This document shows positions 1 through 11,420 of a stretch of DNA of 64,000 nucleotides, piece after piece (position 1 is the stretch's first letter; every line of letters starts with the position of its first letter). A model generated the notes under the pieces. The model saw only the letters and a list, made by a program, of their open reading frames with translations, made no database searches and was not told where the DNA came from. Location: the NCBI GenBank assembly GCA_010909165.1, contig MU008166.1, positions 124,001 through 188,000 on the forward strand, written 5' to 3'. This stretch comes from Anthoceros angustus (taxonomy: Eukaryota; Streptophyta; Anthocerotopsida; Anthocerotales; Anthocerotaceae). Both the position numbers and the translations under genes were made by a program.

Positions 1-1257
1 GACGACCCCAACGGTAGTGGTGTGGTGGAAGAGCGATCGGGACCCTTGTTCGTCTGTGAGCGCCCGGGGCCGAATCCGACCGAACGTGAGCCGGAGGAAC
101 TCCGGAGGCGGCAGAGTCTGACGGAGAGACCCAAGAGCGAGGAGGTCCGGATGCACCACTGCTTTTCCCAAGGTTGATGAGGGTAGTGAGAGTGGTGAGA
201 GGAACGACTAGAGGAACGTGACGAGCGAAGATACGGACGCCGAACGGATCCTTAAACGCTTGGCCACACCGGCCCGTCGGACGCTACGGTAGTTAGCAAA
301 ATGACGGATGTGTGTTGAGGCCGAACATAAAGTGAGGTGAGAATCGATTGAACGCTGCAAACGGAGCCTATCATTCTTTGGGAGCGGACTTTACTACAAC
401 GACATTACGGATTGTGCTACCGGCCGCCAAATAAAGTCGTTACAGAACGCCATGTCACCAAGAAAGTGCTTTGCAATCGAACCGTCGCCTTGGATGCGTT
501 ATCAGGAGCAGCCATGTCCTCATTCCCCCGTTTGATTGTGCAGGCATACACTGGGGATGGTGAGGTTCAATCCCAATATCAAAGAGAACTTCCCGAGGTG
601 CAATGGACGAGGAGAAGAGCGGACCTGAACGCCCCACCGAAGCGGCCGCATGTTCTGCCACAGGACATCCCCAGCTCCCCACGAGGCACTACGGGCCGCC
701 AAGGTGTGCTTACTCACTTGCATTCTCATGGAGGTTGGATTTGTGAATTTAATCATCTCGTAGAAGTCTATGGCATACCAGTAGCGATTCACCCGACACG
801 GCCGACATCACGGCCATCGGCCTCCCCTACCATTCCGAGGTGCCTGCCACGGACACCAAGAAATCTCAACCGGTATGCCGCGCTGGAGGGATCCCCATGC
901 AAACAACGGTGTGAGCAAGCAGCTACCGCAAGAAACCAAGCCACTCGGGCTCCGAATCGTGGGGCGACTTGTTCATCCGGTGGAGTCCGACACTCACCAT
1001 CGCACGATCGAAGAATGCGGCAATAGACTGAATGAGGCGATTTCCGAGCACTCCAAGATCGGCGACCGCCATCTTATCACCCCAAACGGTGAGTGAGACT
1101 TTGGTGTCTGAGCTACGAGTGTCCGTGCCAAAAGAGGCGAGCTGGAGTCCCAATGAGGAAATGTGAAGTGGAAAGCATCAACATTGATTTGAAGGCATGT
1201 TGCAATCGGATGTGTCTCCACAGTTGACAAAAGAAAGGTTTCGTGAACAACGGTATC
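1..1257. other. GC-rich stretch, no recognised gene
   Basis: Frame 1 on the plus strand is open from the window edge to about base 171 and is rich in Glu, Arg and Pro, as in a transposon polyprotein linker, but no motif identifies it. Overlapping open frames between 412 and 1230 on both strands have no family signature and odd composition. I see no gene here; the stretch is probably the left flank or 5' part of the transposon remnant that follows. Confidence 0.4.
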
Positions 1258-3880
1258 GCTATTTACGGATGGGGAGGCAGGAGCAGAAACATTTTGGAAT
1301 CCTCATACAAAGCAGCAAGAGCTGGGTAACGCAAAGTTATTACTCATCTTCCGGGCCGGATCCTTTCCGGCCGCTATGCTTCGAAGAGTGTATTGCCTCG
1401 CCACCAGATATGAAGAGTTGAAGAGTAGAGTCATCGAATGCACCGTGGGATGCCATGAGGTCAATAAAACAAATAGCCTCACCATGCCTTAAGTGCAATA
1501 GCCGGATGGACAATGCTTTCCAACATGGAGAGACTTCCAAATATCGAGGTCTTCAACCTACCCGACACATACACAAAACTAGAAATTTGGGGTGAATATA
1601 GGCGGCATTGTGAACAAAGAGGTCAGTATGTGACTTACGCGGTTCTTGAAGCTATGGAAAGGGCACTTCAAAGATTCCAAAGTCCAACAGATTCTCCACT
1701 TGCTCGCTCTACCGGATTGAAAACAACTATACAAATACAATCTCAAAGGTTGATCAAGGTAAGTAACATTCTTTTCCTTATCCCATGTTTTCCAAAGATA
1801 CCGAGGGTTGACCGCGAGGCCAAACCCTCAATGGCAGTGTTATGTCTACTATGTCAATATGCCCCGCTGGATGCCGAGGTGGACGCCTGACGCCGCCCAC
1901 CATACGCCCTGCACCATATGTCCTTAGGATTATGTGTGGATGGTTCCTGGTCATGAGGGCGCCGGCCGGGCGCCTCGGGTAACCCATGCATGTGCCTATC
2001 ACATGCCTTAGGCCCCGCCATGCCAAGGCACCGCTATTACGGATGGGGAGGCAGGAGCAGAAACATTTTGGAATCCTCATACGGGTTGTGCGACAAGAGC
2101 TGGGTAACGCAAAGTTATTACTCATCTTCCGGGCCGGATCCTTTCCGATGCTGCTTGCGCCTTCAGAAGAGTGTATTGCCTCGGCCACAGCAGATATGAA
2201 GAGTTGAAGAGTAGAGTCATAATGCAATGGATGCCATGAGGCGAATCCAAAACAATGATCTCACCATGCCTTAAGTGCAATAGTGGATGGACAATGCTTT
2301 CCGAACATGGTGAGACTTCCAAATATCGAGGTCTTCAACCTACGACACATACACAAAACTAGAAATTTGGGGTGAATATAGGCATTGTGAACAAAGAGGA
2401 CGGTATGTGACTTACGCGGTTCTTGAAGCTATGGAAAGGGCACTTCAACAGGGTAAAGATTCCAAAGTCCAACAGATTCTCCACTTGCTCGCTCTGCGCT
2501 GGATTGAAAACAACTATACGAAATACAATCTCAAAGGTTGATCAAGGTAAGTAACATTCTTTTCCTTATCCCATGTTTTCCAGCATACTGAGGGTGGTTG
2601 ACCGCGTAGGCCAAACCCTCAATGGCACAGTTCTGTGTTATGTCTACTATGTCAATATGCCCCCCGCTTCCAGTGACAGGTGCTGAGGTGGACGCCGGCT
2701 GACCGCCCACCATACGTCTCGTACCATATGTCCTTAGGATTATGTGTGGATGGTTCCCCTGGTCATGGGGGCGCCGGCCGGCCGGCGCCCCCATCGGGTA
2801 ACCCATGCATGTGCCTATCACATGCCTTAGGCCCCGCCATGCCGAAGGCACGGCTATTACCCTGTCGACGTTGAAGGAATAAGGACAGGTCCTCGCGAGC
2901 GCTGGCTGGCCGGCGCCCCTGTCCTCGCGAGCGCCGGAAGTGCCTGACAAATATGTTCTGCCCATTATATCCTTTGTTGTCGATCATAGGGCGAGGCAGA
3001 AACATTTTGGAATCCTCATACAGGTTGTGCGACAAGAGCTGGGTAGCAAAAGTTATTACTCATCTTCCGGGCCGGATCCTTTCCGTCTTTGCTTGAAGAG
3101 TGTATTGCCTCGGCCAGCAGATATGAAGAGTTGAAGAGTAGAGTCATCGAATGCACCGTGGGATGCCATGAGGCGAATCCAAAACAATGATCTCACCATG
3201 CCTTAAGTGCAATAGCCTGGATGGACAATGCTTTCCGAACATGGTGAGAGACTTCCAAATATCGAGGTCTTCAACCTACCCGACACATACACAAAACTAG
3301 AAATTTGGGGTGAATATAGGCGGCATTGTGAACAAAGAGGCGGTGTATGTGACTTACCGGTTCTTGAAGCTATGGAAAGGGCACTTCAACAGGTAAAGAT
3401 TCCAAAGTCCAACAGATTCTCCACTTGCTCGCCTGCTACCGGATTGAAAACAACTATACAAATACAATCTCAAAGGTTGATCAAGGTAAGTAACATTCTT
3501 TTCCTTATCCCATGTTTTCCAGCATCGAGGGTGGTTGACCGCGTAGGCCAAACCCTCAATGCCTGTGTTATGTCTACTATGTCAATATGCCCCGCCCGGA
3601 TGCCGAGGTGGACGCCGACGCCCACCATACGTCTCGTACCATATGTCCTTAGGATTATGTGTGGATGGTTCCTGGTCATGAGGGCGCCGGCCGGCGCCCC
3701 ATGGTAACCATGCATGTGCCTATCACATGCCTTAGGCCCCGCCATGCCGAAGGCACGGCTTACTGCCGAGGTTGCGGGAATAAGGACAGTCCTCCGGCGC
3801 GCTGGCGCCTCTGTGGAAGTGCGACAAATATGTTCGCCCATTATATCCTTTGTTGTCGATCATAGGCGAGGGGTGGGGTT
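1258..3880 (+). repeat. Three direct tandem copies of a ~0.77-0.94 kb transposon 5' segment
   Basis: The block starting near 'gcaggagcagaaacatttt' occurs at about 1270, 2050 and 2993 (spacings about 772 and 944 bp). Each copy carries the same order of landmarks: an open stretch reading LPNIEVFNLPDTYTKLEIW (near 1530, 2310 and 3250), a stretch reading LEAMERALQ, then AAGGTAAGTAACATTC, a strong splice-donor match (near 1757, 2545 and 3484), and a GC-rich piece with GGCGCCGGCC. The longer spacing between copies 2 and 3 comes from an extra ~130 bp (2853-2985) that is also found after copy 3 (3760-3870). Copies differ mainly by small insertions and deletions in CG-rich spots, which break the frame. 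The block lies just upstream of and co-oriented with the DUF7869-type frame at 3947, so it is probably the duplicated 5' exon region of the same element. Confidence 0.8.
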
Positions 3881-3946
3881 GAGGAAGGAGAAGTTGGGGT
3901 GTCAATGACATAGGACATCCCGAGGTGATGCTTGCAACGTTGATTC

Positions 3947-5263
3947 TTGGACATCATACTGTGTTTTTTATCTTGGAAGTTGTCAACTGTAAAGGGACTC
4001 AAAAACTATGTTGTGAATATGTTATGTGCAGAGAAATATCAAACAGCACTGGACGCCCACCGCGAGCGACTACTAGCAGAGCGTGCGAAGATGACAAAAC
4101 ACCGGAGCAAGAGTTATGTGGAACCACATAAGTATATGTTACTATGTATCGATGGCATGGACCAGAAGAAGACAGAGATACCGCACATGTTGAGGTGGCC
4201 AAAAAACCTAGACGAGGAATGTCGCATTTCCGTTCACGTGGTCGGTTGCATGATCCACAACTACACCCACAAAGCCAGAGCGTTTTTGCACTACGCCAAC
4301 CTCCGGAATGATGCCAATTTGACTATCAACGTCATTCAAGATGTCATCCACAACTATGATGGTGTGCTGCCCAAAGTTTTGTACTTGCAACTTGACAATA
4401 CATGTCGGGAGAACAAGAATCAGCTATTATTTGCATATCTGAACATGCTCGTTGATATGGGCACGTTCAAAAAAGTGAAGGTGGGATTCCTGTTAGTTGG
4501 TCACACTCATGACCAAATAGACCAGATGTTTTCCTGCTTCTCCAAAAGCCTGAAACACAAAGAAGCGCACACGCTACCCGTACTGGCACACATTTTGCAG
4601 GAGGCCTATACTCCCTCTCCAGAGGTGAAGGTTCTGGTGGAGGTTCCAGATTTCCGGACATATGTATGGCCAATGGGCGAGGGGCAGAGGTCAAGTATGC
4701 GGCCAGTGAAGAAGTTGAATAATCATACCGCCACAGTTCAAAATTACGCGGAGGACAAACTGGCGGCGTCACCATCATCGAGCAAGCAAGATTCAACATC
4801 TCCGCTTTGGGAAACGGAGGCAGGTTTGGAGTTCTTAAATTTCGTTCCTACTGATGCCATAACAGCAGCGCCTTTTATGTCCTTACGTGCACGGGATAAA
4901 AAAGGAACCGCAGGGGCACTGACACCAATGTAAGGTGTGGCTCATTTGAAGGATGGGTTACTTGGAATGCGACCTTATGTAACAGCCGAAGAGTACAAGT
5001 GGTGGGAAGAATTCTGGGTAGACCAGACAGAGATTGCTGTTATTGTGGAAAACCACATCGGCCTTGTTCTGGACCGTCCTTGGAAATGGTTCTCCCGTGC
5101 TGAGGAGGAAGAGACAGCGCAGCCCCTTCATGTACCGGATGAAGCTTTGCTGGAAGAAGCATTGTTGAGGGAGCTTCCCCAACGAGATATGTATCTGGGG
5201 CCATATCAAAACATTGGAAGGCAGCAGCGTGAAATTAAAGGAATATCTGTGTTGGATAGATGA
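3947..5263 (+). pseudogene. DUF7869-type transposon protein with one in-frame stop
   Basis: One reading frame runs over this span (438 codons) with a single internal TAA at 4931-4933, so it appears as two open pieces in the same frame. The first piece has the signature I associate with DUF7869 transposon proteins: a start-of-domain stretch LLCIDGMDQKKTEIPHM (aspartate of IDGMDQ conserved), then YLQLDNTCRENKN and, further on, GHTHDQIDQMFSCFSK. These three acidic or His-containing motifs suggest an RNase H-like transposase core, which is inference. The second piece (from 4937) is acidic and contains PRPWKWF-like aromatic residues typical of the tail. Full length would need upstream exons, probably the triplicated segment at 1258-3880. 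The stop could derive from CAA by C to T. Family assignment is from recall of motif style, not from a search. Confidence 0.6.
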
Positions 5264-5462
5264 TTAGGGTTGTGGGGTTTAGTTAGGTATAGCTACATAC
5301 CTTTTCATTAGGGTTGCGCTGCTTGATTAGGTCACGATGATTCATAAGTCAAGTTAAGTTGTCTTTTCATATTCTAAGTAGTATACATGTTTATGTATGT
5401 TCTTGATACACAATGTAATTATCAATATGATTAATTGATCTGCATTTGCCTGAATTTCGTAA

Positions 5463-5474
5463 TGGTATCAGAGC
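5463..5474 (+). other. LTR-retrotransposon primer binding site (tRNA-iMet type)
   Basis: TGGTATCAGAGC is the exact classical plant LTR-retrotransposon primer binding site, complementary to the initiator tRNA-Met 3' end. The AT-rich 190 bp before it (5265-5462) would be the end of a left LTR, but it does not end in a clear CA and no second LTR was found in the window, so LTR limits are unknown. The frame that begins 350 bp downstream (5825) would be the first internal ORF of this element. Confidence 0.6.
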
Positions 5475-5824
5475 ATGTAGATGCAGGTTGCATTCCTACG
5501 AATGCACATTGAAAAATGCATTATGAAGAATGCATCTGAAATATTTTTCTTGTTGTTTTTGATTTAGAAATATGTTTTCTTGATCTAGAAACAGGAAGAA
5601 TAAAGAAAATGTTTTGTGCTGTTTTCCTATATAGATGCTAGAACATTTCCTTGTGGATTAGCGAAGTGATCCTAGCGCATCTCACCTGATTTGCTTTTCT
5701 AGCAAAATCAGTGGAAATACGCTAGGACAACTACCTGATCTGCAGGTAGTTTGTCAGAAGCACAGCTATAGAGATTAGAATGTCAACAACAGAGTTCTAA
5801 AAGCACAAAAATCTGGCCTAATGA

Positions 5825-6523
5825 ATGGCCAACCGCCTGGAAGGGCACCAATGGCAGCCTCGCCCTGCTGAACGGATTCCACAAAATCAGAATCGTCGCA
5901 GAGGGCCAGGAGCACAGGCACCATGGCACACCACCCTTGCAGAGCAGCTTCATCAGCACTTGGGAGAATGGACTACTCGAATCCAAAACCAGCCTGTTCG
6001 CATTCTTGAAGTAAGGGAGTCTTTCAATACCCTGATTGAATCTCTCTTCCCAGATCAGCGCCACTTGGTGATTGCCCTTCCACAAAGAAACCAAAATCAA
6101 AGAGGTTTTCTAACAACCCATGTTTCCCCTCCCATAAGTGTTACTCAATTAATAACCAGAATTGAGTCACATCAGTAGTATGTAGATCGACGTTTTAGCA
6201 GCATCGCACAGAAACTGGCAGCTGCTAGTGTAGACTTACGTGATGTGCAGGAGCAGATATGACACCTTGATTTCAAACTGCTAACTTTGTTGAAGCCAGC
6301 CCTGCTTGCTAACCCTTTTGTTAGGGGAGTAGCATGCAAGCATGCTAAGAAGACAAATAAGCACTATAGATTTGATGCACCAAATTCGTGTCCCTCCTGC
6401 TCAACCTACACGTTCAATAGGTGGGAAAGTAGAAACCAGAAAATAGCAAGTAGGATTCAACAGCAGCAGCCTCTTGACGGACCTGTTGCAGATAGATTGC
6501 CTAACCTTGCTAATGCTCTTTGA
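5825..6523 (+). pseudogene. Retroelement internal ORF with two nonsense codons
   Basis: A single frame of 232 codons is kept from ATG 5825 to TGA 6521-6523, interrupted only by TAG 6176-6178 and TGA 6260-6262. The reading across the stops is continuous in character: a Gln/Arg-rich start, then a helical stretch with SIAQKLAAASVDLRDVQEQ (heptad-like, coiled-coil style), then a basic, Asn-rich tail. Position 350 bp after a primer binding site fits a gag-like first ORF of a non-autonomous or decayed LTR element. No zinc knuckle or protease motif is visible. Both stops are one C-to-T change from CAG and CGA. Function is not recognised beyond this context. Confidence 0.45.
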
Positions 6524-7627
6524 TTTGTTGCTCTAATCGCATGCTCTTCAAGTCCTAGATAACAGACCAATAAAGGTCAGCCATTTTAGCATCTTAGTGT
6601 TCTAGGAGTAGCTAACCTAGAACACAAGGTCCAGGATGGCATCCTATCCAAAGTTCTATTCCTAGGATGCCACTACTCCTTGCCTACGTTATCTCCGCGC
6701 CCTCCTCCGATCTGGTCGCCTGGCCCTTCGTCCTCTGCTGCCGAATCCATGGGCCCTCCTTCCTCGTCGCTGGTCTGGTAAATCCTCCCATAAAATCTCC
6801 ACATCCCAACCCTGTGGCCTTTCCCTGATTCCTTCCCCTTGTGACTTAGCCTTCAGCTGGCGAGCACACTCCTACACCAGACTTGGGTTCACATAATTCC
6901 ACCGTTTTTCCATGAACCCAAGTCCCAGCTCCCTTACCAATTCTCCAGCTCGGACCCTCCAATGGTCTATATTGGGCCGTTGGGCAATCGAAATTTCCGC
7001 TGCGGCCCTGGGCGCCATGCTCCTGCGAAACCCCACTTCCCACGGCGCCACGAACTACTGATAGTGCGCCTCAGCTACTCCCAACTTGGTCAGTACTCCA
7101 AGGTTCCTACCCTCCCAGACTCGCGAGCTTCCCACCGCCACCAGGGCCTGCCCTTCACAGCCTCGTGCCGAGCTCGTGCCCTGTCAGGAATTGTCTGGAG
7201 CTACCCCGCTGCCGCCGCGCCTGGTGCCTTTCCGAGTTGGACCTTAGGGTTATATTTCCCCGGGAACTCTACGACCGCCAACCGGCTTCGGCTACCACTT
7301 CTTCCTCCAGCGCCCGCCCTTCCAGTTCCTCTACCGCCTTCGGAACATAGCTACTACACACCCCAGTCAATGACCACACACCAATTCAACTACCGCCCTA
7401 GCTGGTTCGACAACTAGCCTATGGACTTGATTGCCTCTGCCAAATATGAAGACCCACTTTCCCTTATATAGGCCTTTTATTAAATATTCCAAGACCAAAG
7501 GCCAAGGAGTATCGAGTTCATAGTCCAAGGATCGATTATTATTTAACCCAGAAAACAACCCCAAAACTCATAGGCCAAGGACACTTTCTACTATAAATAT
7601 TCCTTCCTACTGACAACCTAGTTCTTC
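6524..7627. other. No gene seen; GC-rich, possibly LTR or UTR of a retroelement
   Basis: The frame of the upstream ORF runs on for a while with more stops. From about 6690 to 7350 the DNA is rich in C and in short CCTCC/CGCC tracts and gives overlapping short open frames on both strands without motifs. From 7400 it becomes plain AT-rich. It sits between two retroelement-like frames, so it is probably untranslated or LTR sequence of the second. Confidence 0.3.
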
Positions 7628-9244
7628 TTGACACCAAACTTAGCAAAAAAACAAAAAAATCACCCAAAGACACAATCCAACAGGGATTTTCCAAATACCA
7701 GATCGTTTACACCAAGTGAAAAGGTTTTGCTCCCTTTGGAGCGATTCATCGACCCATCTGGGCAGAAGGAGACACTGCAGGCTTATGTGGAAAGGTTTCA
7801 CAGCCTGCGTGATCGTGTTGGTCCTCACTCATAGTTAATGGCAATACGTTGGTTTGCGAGAGGCCTGGGCACTGAGATGGGGAAGCACGTACGTCTCCAA
7901 GCTGAGAAAGACTTGGATCGGGCGATCAATGCCGCCTTGAACTACAAGGAGTCCAACGCAGAGGAGAAAAAGAAATCAAAGAAGGACGAGAGGGGGGCAT
8001 GGCGAGACAAGAAGAAATCCAAGAAGAAAAAGAAGAAGTACTCCTCGTCCTCCGATGACAATTCCACGGAGGAAGATAGCTCCTCAACAGATTCCTCGGA
8101 CAGTTCCACAGAAGAAGAGACCAGTGACAGCTCAGTGGAAGATTCGTCAGGTGATGAGCGCAGCCGGAAGGAGAAAAAGAAGGAATCGAAAAACGAGTTG
8201 GAACGAAGACGCTGCAGCCGAGGGAAGGAGCTGGTGTACGCAAAAAAGGACGCCGAGCAGGTGAGAAGGGACGTGGAAATGGCAGCCAAAAAAGTGGAGC
8301 AACAAGGGAACAAGATGAAGGAAATGATGGCCAAACTTGAGAAACTACATCTCAATGCCGTAAAAGATCATTAGAGGCGAAGGGCTACTACGGGTGCGCG
8401 GGCGAATCTCTTCTGCTCAACTTGCGGACAGCAGGGGCACTCGAAATCAAACTGCCCACAAATGAAGGTGCAACTGCTTGGCTACGAGGAAGAGGAGGAG
8501 GAGATGTACTTGGAAGATACATACCAAATTTAAGAGGCGACACCAATTTCTGGGTACCCGAAGACTTTATACCCCTCGAATTTACGAAATCCCGCTGGCA
8601 TGGGCGTTCGGAATCAGATGGCAAGGAACCCCGGGCAAATGAGTGCTGTTCAGTGCTACAATTGCCGTGGGTTTGGGCATCTCGCAAGCAGCTGTCCCTC
8701 AGCAACTCGCCAGGGAAATGGTGATTTTGAGAGGCAGTGTGTGGATTGCAGATAACCGGGGCACGTGGCTGGCAGTGTCCTTTGTCAGCTGCCAAAGAAA
8801 CATGTGAGGATTGTTTAACCCCCGGTTACAGCAACCCTACCACCCATGGGGCAGAATCCGTTACTAGCAATGCACGTCGAAGACGCGCTCATGGCGGTAT
8901 GGGAGGATGCCGAGGCCAACATGCTCAAAAGCTTGGAGGGATTGGAGGACATGGACAGCGGGTACTATGAGGAGACCCCTGCCATGGCTGTTCGAATGCG
9001 GGGCGAGATGCGAAAGGCAGACACCCTCAGAAGGGGAGAGCGAGGGAAGAAAAGAAAGAAGGGAAGAGTGGAAGCCTCCGTGACATCTGGGGATGAGGAG
9101 GAAGTCGCGTCTTCATCGGGCGAAGAAGGTCGGGGGGCTAAACAGTCGAAGACCAATGAGGGGTCAGGAAGGGCCAAGCCAGGCAGTCCACAGAGGGAGC
9201 GCGCGAATCCTCAAGTGTGCCTGAGAATCCTTATGCACACGTGA
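7628..9244 (+). pseudogene. Retrotransposon gag with three CCHC zinc knuckles, broken
   Basis: One frame runs from ATG 7628 with stops at 7832 (TAG), 8372 (TAG), 8531 (TAA) and 8753 (TAA), and then probably a one-base slip near 8773. The N-terminal part has the gag core style (a stretch ETLQAYVERFHSLRDRV followed by RWFARGLGTEMG), then a long Lys/Ser/Glu low-complexity hinge (about 7965-8190), and then CX2CX4HX4C knuckles: CSTCGQQGHSKSNC at 8414-8455, CYNCRGFGHLASSC near 8654-8695, and CVDCR-stop-PGHVA near 8738-8770, where the stop sits at the residue normally Gln. The tail (8846-9244, same frame) is acidic then basic. This looks like nucleocapsid of a Ty3 or Ty1-type element with no protease or polymerase left downstream. 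The last 34 bp overlap the inverted repeat that frames the DUF26 genes. Confidence 0.75.
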
Positions 9245-9721
9245 TTGTACATGGTTGTTGCGAGTAGTACTCACGTTTTCGATTCTATAATGGGTAGGTA
9301 ACAAAAATCCCTAAAATAGGTGGGTAACAAAAATTCTTACGCGCACATGGTACCTGATTGGGCACAATTGTTGGGAGTAGTCCCCACTTTTTGCGTTCTG
9401 AATAATGGTCATAGCAACGCTACTGTAACCTTTCATCCTAAAGATTATATATCATCATCATTTGTGATAGATGGAATATCTATTACTTCTTCATCAATAA
9501 ATTTTGTGACAAATTCTAGTTTACTTATCATTCATGTGTGGGAACAATAATATCATCAAATGGAAATGGAAGATGTATAGGAGCTCCATGAGTCAAAAAA
9601 TCATAATTTGTGTAACCGATAAAACAACCATCGTCTAGAATAAGAAATCCTCCTCCTCTAACAAGACAATGTGACATTACTAATGATTTTGCTTTTTGAA
9701 GACAAACTTCACATTGCTCTT
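9211..9721. repeat. Left arm of ~500-bp inverted repeat around the DUF26 genes
   Basis: This segment matches the reverse complement of about 11224-11712 closely along its length, for instance the block around 'caacgctactgtaacctttc' (9416) against its complement near 11510-11530. The outer border lies inside the end of the gag frame; the inner border lies within the coding part of the first DUF26 gene, at the codons for EQCEVC. It carries the last third of that gene plus its downstream DNA. Confidence 0.85.
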
Positions 9722-10019
9722 TATTACGAATGCGGGAAGCTTGTCCACAAATGCAATAAGCTGTTGACCATAATGGTGCAATTGAGTCTTCTTGTTCGAT
9801 TTTGACAAGACTACTTATTGTAGCTGGGAATGACATAGTGGCATTATGGATTGCTATTTCCGTCACTCCAAGAATGTCATACTGATGAGCAAAAGGGATC
9901 AAAATCAATTCACCCTCGCAATCAGGTTTATTTAAAGAAGGAAACTCTAAAGATGCAAGTATTGGTGAGAAAGTGTCACACATTCCACATATCACCATCA
10001 AGAGGACAATTGAATTCAT
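9528..10019 (-). CDS. Secreted Gnk2/DUF26-like cysteine-rich protein 1
   Basis: The product is 163 aa if translation starts at ATG 10019; an in-frame ATG at 10043 would add eight residues, but the later start aligns best with the sister gene at 10463. The first ~18 residues are a hydrophobic signal peptide, so secretion is expected. The body has six cysteines in the order of a single Gnk2-homology (DUF26, stress-antifungal) domain: PDC, a Cys before GQASRIRNKEQ, then CEVC, SHC and DDGC, followed by FIGYTNYDF, which corresponds to the C-x-RYE/DYxF end of that family. The spacing before the CX2C pair is longer (C-X13-C, or X11 if the adjacent Cys is used) than the X8 of typical DUF26, so the assignment is to a divergent member. 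In ginkbilobin the domain binds mannose and is antifungal; whether that applies here is unknown. It is intron-less and divergent from the second gene. Confidence 0.65.
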   Translation of the reverse strand: MNSIVLLMVICGMCDTFSPILASLEFPSLNKPDCEGELILIPFAHQYDILGVTEIAIHNATMSFPATISSLVKIEQEDSIAPLWSTAYCICGQASRIRNKEQCEVCLQKAKSLVMSHCLVRGGGFLILDDGCFIGYTNYDFLTHGAPIHLPFPFDDIIVPTHE

Positions 10020-10462
10020 ATATAATATAGTTACTAAATACATATCTATGATATTATAATGTCTATACCTACATCAAATAAGACTTGCCTCATTCATAGA
10101 ATATCTGCCAGATAAATGTAAAATATTTTATTAAGTATATATATTTTGTGCCAATCATATAACTGTGTTACCCGAGTGTAAAACAACTTCCAGGTACCAT
10201 ACGTATTTGGTATTTTGTGTATAAGGATGACGATTGACTTTTCGAAATGATGTCCACGTATTCTTCCCGGATATGGTATAAAAATATAAAGAGTTCATCT
10301 AGAAACAACTGGTTTAGTAGACATATAAAGAAGAGAACATTAATTGTGCCATTGAATATAATTTACAAAAGACATCCTTTATAAAGTCAAATGAAGGAAT
10401 CTTATCTACCTCTTTATATGTATAAGCATATAGGATGATATACATTATTATCGATAGTAAGT
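10020..10462. promoter_or_regulatory. Shared upstream region of the two divergent DUF26-like genes
   Basis: This 443-bp AT-rich stretch separates the two start codons. On the plus side a TATA-like run 'tttatatgtataa' lies near 10412, about 50 bp before the second gene's ATG. On the minus side AT-rich runs such as 'tatattatata' lie directly before the first gene. No other element is recognised; expression sharing is inference from the layout. Confidence 0.4.
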
Positions 10463-10948
10463 ATGAAATTCAAAATTTTGGTCTTCATATTTGGAATGGC
10501 TAATATTTTTCAAAATGCATGTGGGTTTCTGGAATACCCTTTCTTGAATACACCTGATTGTGATGGTATTGATATTGATCCACTCTTCATTTTTACTCAC
10601 CATAGCGAGGTGTTGACTGTAACTGAAGCATCAATTGCTAATGCTGTTGAGTTATTTCCACAAAAAAATGCTAAACTTACTACACTAGAGAAGGCAACTT
10701 TAGCCGAACCACTATTGTGGTCTCTAGCTCATTGCATCCCAGATACACCTTCTACTGTAAAAAATATGGAAGACTGTGAACTTTGTCTTCAAAAGGCACT
10801 AACTCTAACAATGTCATCATGTCTTTTTAGCAAAGGAGGATTTGTCATATTGGAGGATGGTTGCTTTATCAAGTATTCGGATTATAACTTTCTAACTTTT
10901 GGGGCTCCTACATTCCTTCCATTTCCATTCCAACAATTTGGTTTTTAA
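10463..10948 (+). CDS. Secreted Gnk2/DUF26-like cysteine-rich protein 2
   Basis: 161 aa, intron-less. Residues 1-20 form a signal peptide (MKFKILVFIFGMANIF, then NAC). Six further cysteines at 33, 91, 105, 108, 120 and 134 match, position by position, those of the neighbouring divergent gene. The core reads DCELCLQKALTLTMSSC and GGFVILEDGCFIKYSDYNF, the hallmark end of a Gnk2/DUF26 domain; the spacing C91-X13-C105-X2-C108 is longer than the usual X8. Length fits a single-domain secreted DUF26 protein (no kinase, no second domain). The C-terminus LPFPF is shared with gene 1. It lies in the spacer of the inverted repeat, so it is not itself duplicated there. A role in the apoplast, perhaps defence, is inferred from the family. 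Confidence 0.7.
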   Translation: MKFKILVFIFGMANIFQNACGFLEYPFLNTPDCDGIDIDPLFIFTHHSEVLTVTEASIANAVELFPQKNAKLTTLEKATLAEPLLWSLAHCIPDTPSTVKNMEDCELCLQKALTLTMSSCLFSKGGFVILEDGCFIKYSDYNFLTFGAPTFLPFPFQQFGF

Positions 10949-11223
10949 CACGAACTCTTGGTTGATGTTGATCCCTAGCTATGACATCATGGGAACAGTT
11001 GGCAATGGTCGCTCTAGTATCTATAAAGCATAGTTCTCCAACTCACAGTGCGCTTTGAGGATTTTCTTCCACACCACTTTGGTGTAGATTGGAGCATCTA
11101 ACTTTATGTATTACACGGATATTTTTTTGTGAAATGCATATGAAATAAGTTTTTTCATTTCTACAAATGATATTTCTAAAGTATCTTATTTTCTTATTAT
11201 GCATCATATACGCATCGTAATAG

Positions 11224-11420
11224 TGAGCAATGTGAAGTTTGTCTTTGAAAGGCAAAATCATTAGTAATGTCACATTGTCTTGGTAGAGAAGGAGGATTTC
11301 TTATTCTAGATGATGGTTGTTTCATCGGTTACACAAATTATGATTTTTTGACTCATGGAGCTCTTATACATCTTCCATTTCCATTAATGATATTATTGTT
11401 CCCACACATGAATGATAGGT
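11224..11420 (+). pseudogene. 3' fragment of a DUF26-like gene (copy of gene 1)
   Basis: The plus strand here encodes the C-terminal third of gene 1 almost unchanged, from the EQCEVC codons to the end. There is a TGA (about 11251) where gene 1 has the Gln codon of CLQKA, and a few changes near the C-terminus that move the ending to NDR. There is no 5' part, so it is a truncated copy created by the inverted repeat. Confidence 0.75.

Noticed and set aside
10949-11110. Aspartic-protease remnant (FIDTRAT) on the minus strand
   Set aside because: Only one short word resembles DTGAT, the Gly is changed and nothing around it supports a protease.
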